DNA of 7,743 nucleotides, taken from contig CALEZT010000117.1 in assembly GCA_937927975.1 (NCBI GenBank), positions 1-7,743 of the forward strand, written 5' to 3'. Positions 1-6,566 of this stretch are shown piece by piece. This DNA is from an uncultured Phycisphaerales bacterium (GTDB taxonomy: Bacteria; Planctomycetota; Phycisphaerae; Sedimentisphaerales; Anaerobacaceae). How positions within the stretch are numbered: the stretch's first letter is position 1; each line of letters begins with the position of its first letter. The notes beneath the pieces are model-generated. The model had not been told where the DNA came from, did no database searches, and was given only the letters and a program-made list of their open reading frames with translations. A program made the translations under genes and the position numbers.

Positions 1-299
1 GTCCTTTTTCCACCGTGAGCCTGCTTAGCCCCACCACAGGAGTCTACGCCCACAGGGAACCGCACAGGTCTGCCTGCGCACCCATGCGACCGCCCTGCCG
101 CCTGCCGGCGTCAAACGCCGCCGACCCGATCGGCCGGGCTGAACACATTCCACAGCGCCCATGTCGTCCAGTAGTCCGGAACTTCCACCCACTCAGTACT
201 ACAGGCGTTTGCCAGGGACGCAATGTTGATGAAAATCTGTCGAAATTCTTGAAAATCCCGTCCGAACGACCGGCAACCCAACCCGGCCGGCCCGCTCGA
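1..299. other. Gene-free stretch downstream of rho
   Basis: No coding region, tRNA or recognisable structured RNA could be supported here. I looked for signature sequences of RNase P RNA, SRP RNA and tRNA and saw none. The only minus-strand reading frame from an ATG is about 42 codons and resembles no protein I know. A short GC hairpin (GGCGT/ACGCC, three-base loop) lies at 107-119 but has no following T-tract, so it is not a convincing intrinsic terminator. At the left edge the minus strand reads GGAAAAAGGAC, which could be a Shine-Dalgarno for a minus-strand gene starting just outside the window; the stretch would then be partly its leader. Confidence 0.5.
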
Positions 300-1424
300 T
301 CAGATCGGGGCCCCGCCGCGGGACATGGCTGCCAGGAATTCCTTGTTCGTCGGGTACTTCTTCAGCAGCTTGCCCAGGGCCTCGATCGCGTCGCGCGGAC
401 CATAGTTGGACAGAACCCGCCGCAGCGTGACCAGACCCCGACTGTGGTCCGGCGAATAGAGCTTGGCCTCTTTGCGCGTGCCGCTGGCGGGGATGTCGAT
501 CGCCGGCCAGATCCGCATCTCGGCCAGCGAACGATCCAGGACCAGCTCGCTGTTGCCGGTGCCCTTGAACTCCTCAAAGATCAACTGGTCCATGCGGGAC
601 CCGGTATCGACCAGGCAAGAGGCGATGATCGTCACGGAACCTCCGTTCTCGATGGTCCGGGCCAGGCCGAACAGCCTGCGGGGGATCTCGAGCACGCCGG
701 CCTCCAGACCGCCGGTCATGGTGGGCCGGGCGGAACCGCCTCGACGGGTGCGGTTGTTGAACGCCCGTCCGACCCGCGTGAGGCTGTCGATCATCAGGAC
801 CACTTCCTGTCCGCATTCCAGCTCGGCCTGAACATGGGCCAGCACCAGCTCCGCCAGCTCGCAATGCTCGTCGGCGGTGTGGTCGCTCGTGCTGGCGACC
901 ACCTCGGTGCCCACGCACGCCCGACGGAAATGCGTGACCTCTTCGGGCCGCTCGTCGACCAGCAGCACGAGGATGCGGGTCTTGGGCGAGCTGTGTCGGA
1001 TCGCTCCGACCATCTGCTCCAGGAGGATCGTCTTGCCCGCCTTGGGCGGCGAGACGATCAACTGCCGGGTGCCCTTGCCGATGGGAGAGATCAGGTCCAC
1101 GATCCGCATGCTCTCCTGCTTGCAGGCGCCCAGATCGAACCGCTCATAGGGGTCCACCGCCACCAGGTCGGAGAAGTGCGGCCGGCCGCGGAACTGCGCC
1201 GGAGGCAGGCCGCCCACCGAGTCGAGGGAAACCACGACGCGTTTGCCCTTCTTCACGTCCACCTGGCCGACGATCGCGGCGCCTTCGACGATCCCGAACC
1301 GACGAACCAGATCCGACGGAACGGTCGCGGTCAAGGGTCCGACCCGATAGGAACGATCCGCCGTGCGGAGAGAAAACTGATCTTTGTTGATGCGTTTTAG
1401 AATACCAGCAACTGTTTCGCTCAT
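300..1424 (-). CDS. rho: Transcription termination factor Rho, short form
   Basis: Rho is a hexameric RNA helicase/ATPase that loads on nascent RNA and releases RNA polymerase. The 374-residue product has the RecA-type motor intact: Walker A PPKAGKT (126-132), catalytic-Glu segment DERPEEV (157-163), Walker B VVLMIDSLTR (208-217), R-loop segment EEFKGTGN (284-291) and arginine-finger segment SGTRKE (314-319). The N-terminal part is reduced. Homology to the cold-shock-like RNA-binding domain starts almost at residue 1, with no N-terminal helix bundle, and the length is below the roughly 420 residues of E. coli Rho. The RNP1 segment reads DQFSLR instead of GFGFLR, so the RNA-stacking Phe residues are lost; the Q-loop region (ARPTMTGG) also differs from the common SGRTLSGG form. 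ATG at 1424 is chosen because GGAAGG lies 5 bases upstream; an in-frame GTG at 1430 falls within that site. A promoter precedes the gene at 1518-1545. The family call is secure; whether this is the genome's only Rho or a divergent paralogue cannot be seen here. Confidence 0.96.
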   Translation of the reverse strand: MSETVAGILKRINKDQFSLRTADRSYRVGPLTATVPSDLVRRFGIVEGAAIVGQVDVKKGKRVVVSLDSVGGLPPAQFRGRPHFSDLVAVDPYERFDLGACKQESMRIVDLISPIGKGTRQLIVSPPKAGKTILLEQMVGAIRHSSPKTRILVLLVDERPEEVTHFRRACVGTEVVASTSDHTADEHCELAELVLAHVQAELECGQEVVLMIDSLTRVGRAFNNRTRRGGSARPTMTGGLEAGVLEIPRRLFGLARTIENGGSVTIIASCLVDTGSRMDQLIFEEFKGTGNSELVLDRSLAEMRIWPAIDIPASGTRKEAKLYSPDHSRGLVTLRRVLSNYGPRDAIEALGKLLKKYPTNKEFLAAMSRGGAPI

Positions 1425-1429
1425 GAACA

Positions 1430-1435
1430 CCTTCC
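1430..1435 (-). promoter_or_regulatory. Ribosome binding site of rho
   Basis: The minus strand reads GGAAGG followed by TGTTC and then ATG at 1424. The five-base spacing supports the ATG rather than the GTG two codons upstream, which overlaps the site itself. Confidence 0.7.
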
Positions 1436-1517
1436 ATGGGATTTGGGCCCCAGGCGAAGATTGCCGCCTTTGAGACCCACCTGTGCAGCGGACACTTCAG
1501 GGCCAGCCCAGAGGATC

Positions 1518-1545
1518 ATAATAGCACAATCTCCCGGCTTGGCAA
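1518..1545 (-). promoter_or_regulatory. Sigma70-like extended -10 promoter for rho
   Basis: On the minus strand TTGCCA (1545-1540) is followed after 16 bases by TATTAT (1523-1518), and TG sits one base upstream of the -10 box (1526-1525), giving an extended -10 element TGCTATTAT. It lies 70 bases beyond the CPBP stop codon and predicts a start site near 1511, leaving a leader of about 87 bases before rho. The leader is GC-rich with complementary GGGCC/GGCCC patches that could fold. This is the best promoter match I found in the window. It was judged by eye from the enterobacterial consensus, so use in this organism is inferred. Confidence 0.6.
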
Positions 1546-1615
1546 CCACTATGCCTGATAAAAATTGCCAGGGCCTGTGTAGGAATTGGCATGATGGTCG
1601 GAGGACGCCGACAGG

Positions 1616-2926
1616 CTATCGATGGGCCAACTCCCTGAGTTCCTCTATGGCCTGCTCCCTGGCCCAGGACTGCGCTGAGTAGATGCGAAGGACCTCGCTG
1701 TAGGCGGCTCGCCCCTTGGGCAGATCGTCGAGCATGACGTAGGCCCGGGCAATCGTCAGCAGAGCCCCCGCGCAGGATTCGGGCTGATCCGGGTACTCCG
1801 ACAGCACCCAGTTGCCGTGAACCACCGCCCGCCTCGGGTCTTTGAGGTAGACCTGATAGATCATCGCGATCGCACCCTGGGCTTTCGCACAGGCCGTGCG
1901 GTCTTCCGGGAACCAGGCAAGCACTGCCCCCATGGCTCGGATCTCCTGCTTCCAGAGACGAAGCCCCCTGCTGCCCCAGGTGTTGATCGCATAGAGCCGC
2001 TGCGCCTCTCCGCTGTCCTGTTTTTCGATGGGCAGAAGGCTCTTGCCCAGCCAGGCGGGCGGTTCTACGGCCTCTTCCCACGTCCCGGCCGGCGAGTGGC
2101 TGTTGAGAATCATCAGCACCAGGACCGGACCGGCGAACAGGAAATTGAACAAACCGTGCAGCATGATCGGAGCCCACAGCGTCTTTCGCCACTCGTACAC
2201 CCCCGCCAGAACGCACCCGGTGAAGAACACGATCCCGATGTGGACGGGACTGGTGTAGGGGGTTCGGTAGTGAATCAGCGAGAACACCAGGGCCTGCGAG
2301 AGCACCGCCATCGGCAGCACGATGCGCTGCCGCAGGGCGTTGTACAGAAAGCCGCGAAAGAACAACTCTTCGGCCAGAGGGCCCAACGTGAACATGGGGA
2401 TCAGGATCCAATACAGGAGCGGCTCGTTCGGCGCGTTGGCCAGAGGCGTGATCGATGACTGCGATTCCACAGGAGTCTTGAGGATCGCCGCGAGGCCATG
2501 GAAGATCAGCGTCTCGACCAGAGCCAAGAACAGCGCCAAGGGAATCGCGAGGCCGAATTCCCTGAGCATTCTGCGGATGGACAGGGGACGAAGAACACCA
2601 TGACGTCGGGCCGCGACCATCGGGAACGCCGACATGAGGACGAAGCACGACAACCACAGAGATGTCGTCACAACCCAGAGCGGGCGAGAGAAGCGTCCCT
2701 GGGGCAGATGCCCCAGCAGATGAAAGCCCGCCAATAGCACCGCCGCCAGCCCCAGGGCGACTGCGAACTGCTTTGTCGTCCATGGGACAAGGGCAAAGGC
2801 ATCCGCTCGCCGTCTGGGAGTTAATTGTGGGCCTTCCTCTGCGCCAGGCAGTCCTCCGGCAGGCGCGTCTACATTACGCGGACATTCTCCGCCCTCTCGC
2901 GGCAGCGCTGCTGTCGAATCGCTCAA
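1616..2926 (-). CDS. CPBP-family intramembrane protease with TPR-like C-terminal extension
   Basis: This 436-residue polytopic membrane protein carries the three CPBP (CAAX protease / bacteriocin-processing, Abi) motifs: EELFFR (186-191), FSLIH (215-219) and HGLFN (257-261). In the family the two Glu and the His residues form the intramembrane metalloprotease site that cleaves within membranes or at prenylated termini. An N-terminal cytoplasmic tail of about 50 residues precedes hydrophobic helices near 52-73, 82-104, 124-148, 170-182, 202-218, 230-243 and 253-275. After the last helix about 160 residues are soluble; 343-436 are helical, with Ala-rich spacing (for example ACAKAQGAIAMIYQVYLKD and AGALLTIARAYVMLDD) typical of tetratricopeptide-like repeats. 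That extension is not part of the usual CPBP domain. The start is TTG, supported by GGGAG six bases upstream and no good alternative before the first helix. The substrate is unknown. The gene lies 82 bases after the lipoprotein gene, so co-transcription is uncertain. Confidence 0.9.
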   Translation of the reverse strand: MSDSTAALPREGGECPRNVDAPAGGLPGAEEGPQLTPRRRADAFALVPWTTKQFAVALGLAAVLLAGFHLLGHLPQGRFSRPLWVVTTSLWLSCFVLMSAFPMVAARRHGVLRPLSIRRMLREFGLAIPLALFLALVETLIFHGLAAILKTPVESQSSITPLANAPNEPLLYWILIPMFTLGPLAEELFFRGFLYNALRQRIVLPMAVLSQALVFSLIHYRTPYTSPVHIGIVFFTGCVLAGVYEWRKTLWAPIMLHGLFNFLFAGPVLVLMILNSHSPAGTWEEAVEPPAWLGKSLLPIEKQDSGEAQRLYAINTWGSRGLRLWKQEIRAMGAVLAWFPEDRTACAKAQGAIAMIYQVYLKDPRRAVVHGNWVLSEYPDQPESCAGALLTIARAYVMLDDLPKGRAAYSEVLRIYSAQSWAREQAIEELRELAHR

Positions 2927-2932
2927 ACGGAA

Positions 2933-2937
2933 CTCCC
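2933..2937 (-). promoter_or_regulatory. Ribosome binding site deciding a TTG start
   Basis: The minus strand reads GGGAG, six bases (TTCCGT), then TTG at 2926. The spacing supports TTG as the start of the CPBP-family gene. Confidence 0.6.
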
Positions 2938-2957
2938 TGTCTCAAATACCATCGCCA

Positions 2958-2976
2958 TGTCCCAACGGCCGGGACA
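2958..2976 (-). repeat. Small inverted repeat between lipoprotein and CPBP genes
   Basis: TGTCCC and GGGACA form a perfect six-base stem around a seven-base loop rich in G and C, 32 bases after the lipoprotein stop codon. No T-tract follows on the minus strand, so it does not look like a standard intrinsic terminator. It could protect a 3' end, help Rho-dependent termination, or mean nothing. Confidence 0.4.
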
Positions 2977-3008
2977 GGCCCGCAGTATGCTGCCGCCGGG
3001 ACGGCAAG

Positions 3009-3605
3009 TCAATCCCCCGCCGGTTTGTCCGTCGCCGCTCCCTGGGAAAACGCAGGCGGGTATTCCTGTTCGTCCGCAGGCTCGTTGAAATTCACATCGA
3101 CTGTGTGGACACTCATGCCCTTGGACGTGCCGCCGAGGAGGTAGTAGAGCCCTGCTCCGATCCCCAGCGATCCGGCTCCCACCAGACCGGTGACCAAACG
3201 GTCGTTCTTGTCATCATCGTCATGCGTCGCTGAAGAAGAATCGTCATCATCGTTGAACGCGATTCCGAGCAGAAGCACGCCCCCCAGGACGAACGGAGCC
3301 GCGACGAGTTCCGCCGCGGGATTGCTCGGCTTGGAACCGTGGAGATCGACGACCTTCGCCTTCCTCCGTCCGTCCGGCAGGCAGAAGACGAACTCGACCT
3401 TGCCGTCCTGGATCAGGTCGCTGTCCCTGGGGATTTGGACATCGCAGGGCGTCTCGCCCATCATCTCGTCCGCGACCAGGACCCCTGCCTCGGAAGGATA
3501 GGACGTGCAGTGGAACCGATACACGCTCCGACAGCCCATCTGCGACAGGACCAGACACAGGCACACAACCTGCTTCAGCATCGTCTTGTCCCTTCCATGC
3601 CGCAT
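3009..3605 (-). CDS. Probable lipoprotein with PEGA-like segment and Asp-rich loop
   Basis: The 198-residue product starts with a basic n-region (RHGRDK), a hydrophobic stretch (MLKQVVCLCLVL) and Cys25 preceded by SQMG, so it is a likely lipoprotein, although Gln at -3 is not an ideal lipobox. Residues 35-58 (around YPSEAGVLVADEMMGETP) resemble a PEGA motif, an extracytoplasmic beta unit often found in surface-binding proteins. Two hydrophobic segments follow (about 98-117 and 137-157, the second rich in Gly), separated by an Asp-rich loop (118-135) containing two runs of four Asp with a Ser/His spacer. The layout of lipobox, PEGA-like unit and hydrophobic pair resembles small envelope lipoproteins seen widely in bacteria; the exact role is unknown. 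ATG at 3605 has GGGAG six bases upstream. ATG at 3581 (190 residues) has AGGGA seven bases upstream and is nearly as good. The gene begins 23 bases after the preceding membrane-protein gene, so the two are probably co-transcribed. Confidence 0.75.
   Translation of the reverse strand: MRHGRDKTMLKQVVCLCLVLSQMGCRSVYRFHCTSYPSEAGVLVADEMMGETPCDVQIPRDSDLIQDGKVEFVFCLPDGRRKAKVVDLHGSKPSNPAAELVAAPFVLGGVLLLGIAFNDDDDSSSATHDDDDKNDRLVTGLVGAGSLGIGAGLYYLLGGTSKGMSVHTVDVNFNEPADEQEYPPAFSQGAATDKPAGD
3204..3254 (-). repeat. Low-complexity Asp-codon tract inside the lipoprotein gene
   Basis: Two clusters of GAT/GAC codons encode the two Asp runs, giving a trinucleotide-like tract (repeated cat/cgt on the plus strand). 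It is short and imperfect, and it stays in frame. It could have arisen by codon slippage. Confidence 0.5.
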
Positions 3606-3628
3606 CGCGTTCTCCCAAGATCGAAGCG

Positions 3629-4378
3629 TCAATTCCCGGACCAAACGTACGCCCCCGCCGACAGAGGGTAGTATTGCTCGCCATGTTCCGAGTAATCCGA
3701 GGGTGGCGTTGGCATGTCCTTGTGACCAACAGTGAGACCCCAGGAACCTATCATGCCTTTCCCGCCCAATAAAAGACGAACGGCCGGCCGACCCGCTTCG
3801 TCTCGAAACAGCCTGCTGCCACGACAATCCAGCCATGCCAATGACGGCGGTACGGGCACGGACTTGGACCACCTGGAGGACGCTGACTCCTCGGTTGACT
3901 CCACTTCCAACGACTGTTCCTGACAGTCTTCCGGGTCCAACGTCCCCAGCCAGTCCTGAATCGCCGAGATATCGGCTCGACGTTCCACGTACCGCCCGAT
4001 CCCCCTGGCGAACATAGGCCAAGGATCGGAGCCCAGGCCAGCGAGGGCCAGACCACCCGGGGTCGCGACGACGGAGACGATCAGGATCGCAAGCACGCCA
4101 CGACGTATCCATCGAGTGTCATACCCGAAGCGCTGAAGAAGTCGGAGGACCAGCCGTCTCGAAAGAAGAATGCCGACGACGAAGACCGCCGGAAACAGCA
4201 GAGGACCAGCCATGAAGACAAGCGCTGAATTGAAAAGCCCAGCGACGTAGAAGATCACGCCCAGCACTTCCCAGACGCACCAGGCAATCGGAATCCCGCA
4301 CAACAGCGTTATGCCAAAGACCCACAACAGCATTCGGCGCGACACCTCGACACCCGCTTCTTCTCTATCGCTCGTCAC
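3629..4378 (-). CDS. Four-TM membrane protein of unknown function
   Basis: I do not recognise a named family. With the GTG start at 4378 the protein has 249 residues: a short charged N-terminus, a hydrophobic helix at about 16-37, a long hydrophobic region at 38-72 that can make two helices, a basic linker (RRLVLRLLQRFGYDTRWIRR) and a fourth helix at 95-115. The remaining 130 or so residues are hydrophilic, with an acidic Glu/Ser patch (152-168) and a C-terminal block with several Tyr/Trp and Gly residues (GSWGLTVGHKDMPTPP at 211-226, then PLSAGAYVW at 238-246), which looks like a folded conserved domain. With four helices both ends would be on the same side, probably the cytoplasm. GTG 4378 is chosen because GGAGAG lies seven bases upstream. 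A longer form from GTG 4441 has a very Arg-rich start and no clear ribosome site, and ATG 4333 is another option. It is followed after 23 bases by the lipoprotein gene. Confidence 0.75.
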   Translation of the reverse strand: MTSDREEAGVEVSRRMLLWVFGITLLCGIPIAWCVWEVLGVIFYVAGLFNSALVFMAGPLLFPAVFVVGILLSRRLVLRLLQRFGYDTRWIRRGVLAILIVSVVATPGGLALAGLGSDPWPMFARGIGRYVERRADISAIQDWLGTLDPEDCQEQSLEVESTEESASSRWSKSVPVPPSLAWLDCRGSRLFRDEAGRPAVRLLLGGKGMIGSWGLTVGHKDMPTPPSDYSEHGEQYYPLSAGAYVWSGN

Positions 4379-4385
4379 GACAACG

Positions 4386-4391
4386 CTCTCC
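4386..4391 (-). promoter_or_regulatory. Ribosome binding site supporting a GTG start
   Basis: The minus strand reads GGAGAG, then CGTTGTC (seven bases), then GTG at 4378. It is the best-placed purine-rich site among the candidate starts of the four-TM protein gene. Confidence 0.5.
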
Positions 4392-4522
4392 AAGGCGCCT
4401 CTCACAAGGCGACGACCTCTTCGGCATGTTCGTTCATGCACTGATCATCTCTCGACCCGCGGCGTAAGGCGAGCAAAGGGCCTTTGGCGGCGAAGCCCCG
4501 AATGTCGATCGGCCGTCCCCGT

Positions 4523-5560
4523 TCAGCTCCAGATCACTCTGACATAGACCACGTGCTCGGCGTCGTTCACGATCACCTCGCCCCAGTTGTGATGGTTCTG
4601 GGGAGGAATGCCGTACTCCCGCCCGCGCTCCCGGATCTCCGGGTTGAACCATTCCGGGGCCATCGAATCGTTCCTAAAATAGATGTTTGGATCAGCCGCA
4701 AGTCTCTCCGTCCCGCTGAGGTGGAGGGATTCGGGCAGACGCATGCGCTCCCGCGTGAAGACCGCGGCCTCTTGCCCCTGTAAACTCGACGACTCCGCAA
4801 GGAACTTGTCAATGTCCTCGGGGCCGGCCCGGAAGGATAGGTACCATTCGCCGGAGAAGGGCGACGACCAATCATAGACTCGGATCTCGGTCGCAGACTG
4901 CGGCAGCGGGCCCAATCTCCCATGCCTGAGGATCGTCTCGGCTTTGACCTGCGGCTCCTCGGAATGGCGAAAGGCGGCCGCCGTATGCAGAGACCACCAG
5001 ACACCGCCGCCCGCAACGGCGGATGCCGGCACGAGAAACAGTACCGCCCAGGGCCCAGCGCCTCGCACCCACGACCGCAACATGAGAAAGGCGATCGACT
5101 GACCGATCAGCAAGAGCCCCGTGCAAATCGCCCAGAGGACCAGGACCATGAATGTCTCCAGGACGAGCACCCACCAGACGACGCCCGCCAGGCCCAGGAT
5201 CAAGGGCCGCCCGACGACGGCCGCGACGAAGAGAATGACCACGCACAGAACGCTAACGCCTGTCGGAAAGAGTAGGTCCGCCGTCTCCGCTATGCCGGCG
5301 GGCCCCGACCCCATGGAACAACCGCAATACCGGCAACGCATGGTCTTGGCGATCGCCATTGCCACCGCGACGAGCAGGCAGAACAGCGAGATCGGCATGG
5401 CGACCAGCAGAGCCAAACCGAGGCCCGGCAGGCAGGCCGATCTTGCCACCTGCAAGGCCGCGAAGAGGACGAGGAAAACAGCAACGCTGACAAGCAACGG
5501 CCTGAACCTGCCGCTCACGTTCGCGCCGCCGCACTGGGGACAATTCAAAGCCATGGTCAT
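4523..5560 (-). CDS. Polytopic membrane protein with split zinc-ribbon knuckles
   Basis: The 345-residue protein begins with a zinc knuckle CPQCGG (7-12). Two hydrophobic helices follow (about 21-39 and 45-72), then a second knuckle CRYCGC (76-81). Cys pairs in this pattern normally bind one Zn; here the halves are separated by a membrane hairpin, a layout that recalls LITAF-like domains. Further hydrophobic segments lie near 100-117, 119-161 (long enough for two helices) and 171-191. The C-terminal 150 residues are soluble, with EIRVYDWSSPFSGEWYLSFRAGPEDIDKF (225-253) split into beta-like strands and a conserved-looking end (PEWFNPEI near 302-309, then GEVIVNDAEHVVYV near 327-340). I cannot name a function or fix the topology of the C-terminal domain. 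The start ATG at 5560 has AGGGA four bases upstream; ATG at 5554, two codons later, is ten bases from it. The gene follows the sigma partner gene by 53 bases. Confidence 0.8.
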   Translation of the reverse strand: MTMALNCPQCGGANVSGRFRPLLVSVAVFLVLFAALQVARSACLPGLGLALLVAMPISLFCLLVAVAMAIAKTMRCRYCGCSMGSGPAGIAETADLLFPTGVSVLCVVILFVAAVVGRPLILGLAGVVWWVLVLETFMVLVLWAICTGLLLIGQSIAFLMLRSWVRGAGPWAVLFLVPASAVAGGGVWWSLHTAAAFRHSEEPQVKAETILRHGRLGPLPQSATEIRVYDWSSPFSGEWYLSFRAGPEDIDKFLAESSSLQGQEAAVFTRERMRLPESLHLSGTERLAADPNIYFRNDSMAPEWFNPEIRERGREYGIPPQNHHNWGEVIVNDAEHVVYVRVIWS

Positions 5561-5613
5561 TTCTTCCCTGCCTTTCGTCGAGGCCCATCCCGCTCAATGG
5601 TGATGCGGCGTTC

Positions 5614-6552
5614 TTACGGCGCCCGCGGGATCTCCAGCCGCAGGTAGCCATCGGGCTTTTCGGGGAAGAACGCCTGCTCGTCCACGCCGGGATCGGCCGA
5701 CCATTCCCACCGGTCGTTAGTCTCCTCCATTCGCATCGTCGTGAAGTCGGAGAACAGGCACCCGTCGAGCAGGAAGTCGCCCTGCATGTGGATGGGCAGG
5801 CGGGTTTTGGGGTCCACCCAGAGGCTGGCCTTGGACTGCTTGAAGTTCAGGAAGAAGAACCGTATCCAGGATGGGCTGACGCTCTCGTCCAGACGCTTGG
5901 CGACGTTGGACACCTCGAACCCCACCGCCTTCTTTCCCTGAACCTCCTCCAGCCCCCGACGCGTCGCGTCGCCCGACTGAAACAGCATCTCGACCAGGCC
6001 GACGGGTCCAACCCCTCGGAGGCGGTCCCGATAGGCCTGGGGCACCTGGAATCGGTAGTATTGCTTGAGGAAATGGTAGGTCAGGGTGATCGTGCCGGTC
6101 TCGAAGTGGTAGCACAACTGCAGGACGGGCCGGCCGTCCAACTCGCTGGTCAGATCGATATAGCCTGCGTGCGAAGCCCACTTCTCCGTCCGGTAGAGGT
6201 ACACCTCCTCGCTCTGGTTCGGCTCCGGCGGGAAGGTACAGCGACGCGTTCCCGTCACGTGGACGCTCCCCTGCTGATCCATGGCCTTCTGGACGTCTGC
6301 GAAGAGCAGGCCCTCAGCGACGAACCCGGTGTCGTCGGGAAAGAAGATCATCAGCAGGCAGATCGCCCACACGATAACCGCGGCGACCCGGATCGACAGC
6401 CTTGTGTGAAAGGGTCGCCCCTTGGGTTGGGTCCGCGGTCCGATCGAAACCGGGACAGGCTCCCCAACGTCCAGGACGCGTTCGTCCGTCGCCCCGCTGG
6501 CCTGGACCCGGCTGCTCTTGACCAATTGCTCGATCTCTTCAAAGGACTTCAT
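5614..6552 (-). CDS. One-TM protein with LolA/RseB-like domain, probable ECF sigma partner
   Basis: The 312-residue protein has a cytoplasmic N-terminus (FEEIEQLVKSSRV at 4-16, helical), one transmembrane helix (about 53-71) and a long extracytoplasmic domain. The domain starts with FADVQKAMDQQGSVHVTG (84-101), has alternating beta strands, and near its end carries ASLWVDPKTRLPIHMQGDF (242-260), a pattern typical of the LolA / LppX / RseB fold. In that superfamily the fold binds lipid or lipidated partners; RseB regulates an anti-sigma factor. Position directly after an ECF sigma gene, plus the N-cytoplasmic one-helix layout, suggests a transmembrane regulator of that sigma factor. No classical zinc-binding anti-sigma motif (HxxxCxxC) is present, so the anti-sigma role is inference; planctomycete genomes often carry this pairing. 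The ribosome site GAGAGG overlaps the sigma stop codon, indicating translational coupling. Confidence 0.82.
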   Translation of the reverse strand: MKSFEEIEQLVKSSRVQASGATDERVLDVGEPVPVSIGPRTQPKGRPFHTRLSIRVAAVIVWAICLLMIFFPDDTGFVAEGLLFADVQKAMDQQGSVHVTGTRRCTFPPEPNQSEEVYLYRTEKWASHAGYIDLTSELDGRPVLQLCYHFETGTITLTYHFLKQYYRFQVPQAYRDRLRGVGPVGLVEMLFQSGDATRRGLEEVQGKKAVGFEVSNVAKRLDESVSPSWIRFFFLNFKQSKASLWVDPKTRLPIHMQGDFLLDGCLFSDFTTMRMEETNDRWEWSADPGVDEQAFFPEKPDGYLRLEIPRAP

Positions 6553-6560
6553 CGGACGCG

Positions 6561-6566
6561 CCTCTC
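6561..6566 (-). promoter_or_regulatory. Ribosome binding site overlapping the sigma stop codon
   Basis: The minus strand reads TGAGAGG, eight bases, then ATG at 6552. The sigma-gene TGA (6567-6565) lies partly inside GAGAGG, which supports co-transcription and coupled translation of the sigma factor and its neighbour. Confidence 0.55.

Noticed and set aside
107..119. GC hairpin downstream of rho as a terminator
   Set aside because: The stem is only five base pairs with a three-base loop and no T-tract follows.
15..1400. Long plus-strand open frame of 461 codons across rho
   Set aside because: It lies antisense to a clear rho gene, has composition typical of a shadow frame in GC-rich DNA, and matches no protein family I know.
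1497..2783. Minus-strand open frame of 428 codons overlapping the CPBP gene
   Set aside because: It is a different frame of the same strand with Gly/Arg/Ser-rich shadow composition; the CPBP frame carries all three family motifs.
3207..3221. DDDDK, an enteropeptidase-like cleavage sequence in the lipoprotein
   Set aside because: It is part of a low-complexity Asp loop; the match to a vertebrate digestive protease site is coincidental.
3606..4112. Extension of the lipoprotein frame upstream to 4112
   Set aside because: The extra 169 residues overlap the four-TM protein gene in another frame and have no family character; signal peptide and ribosome site support the start at 3605.
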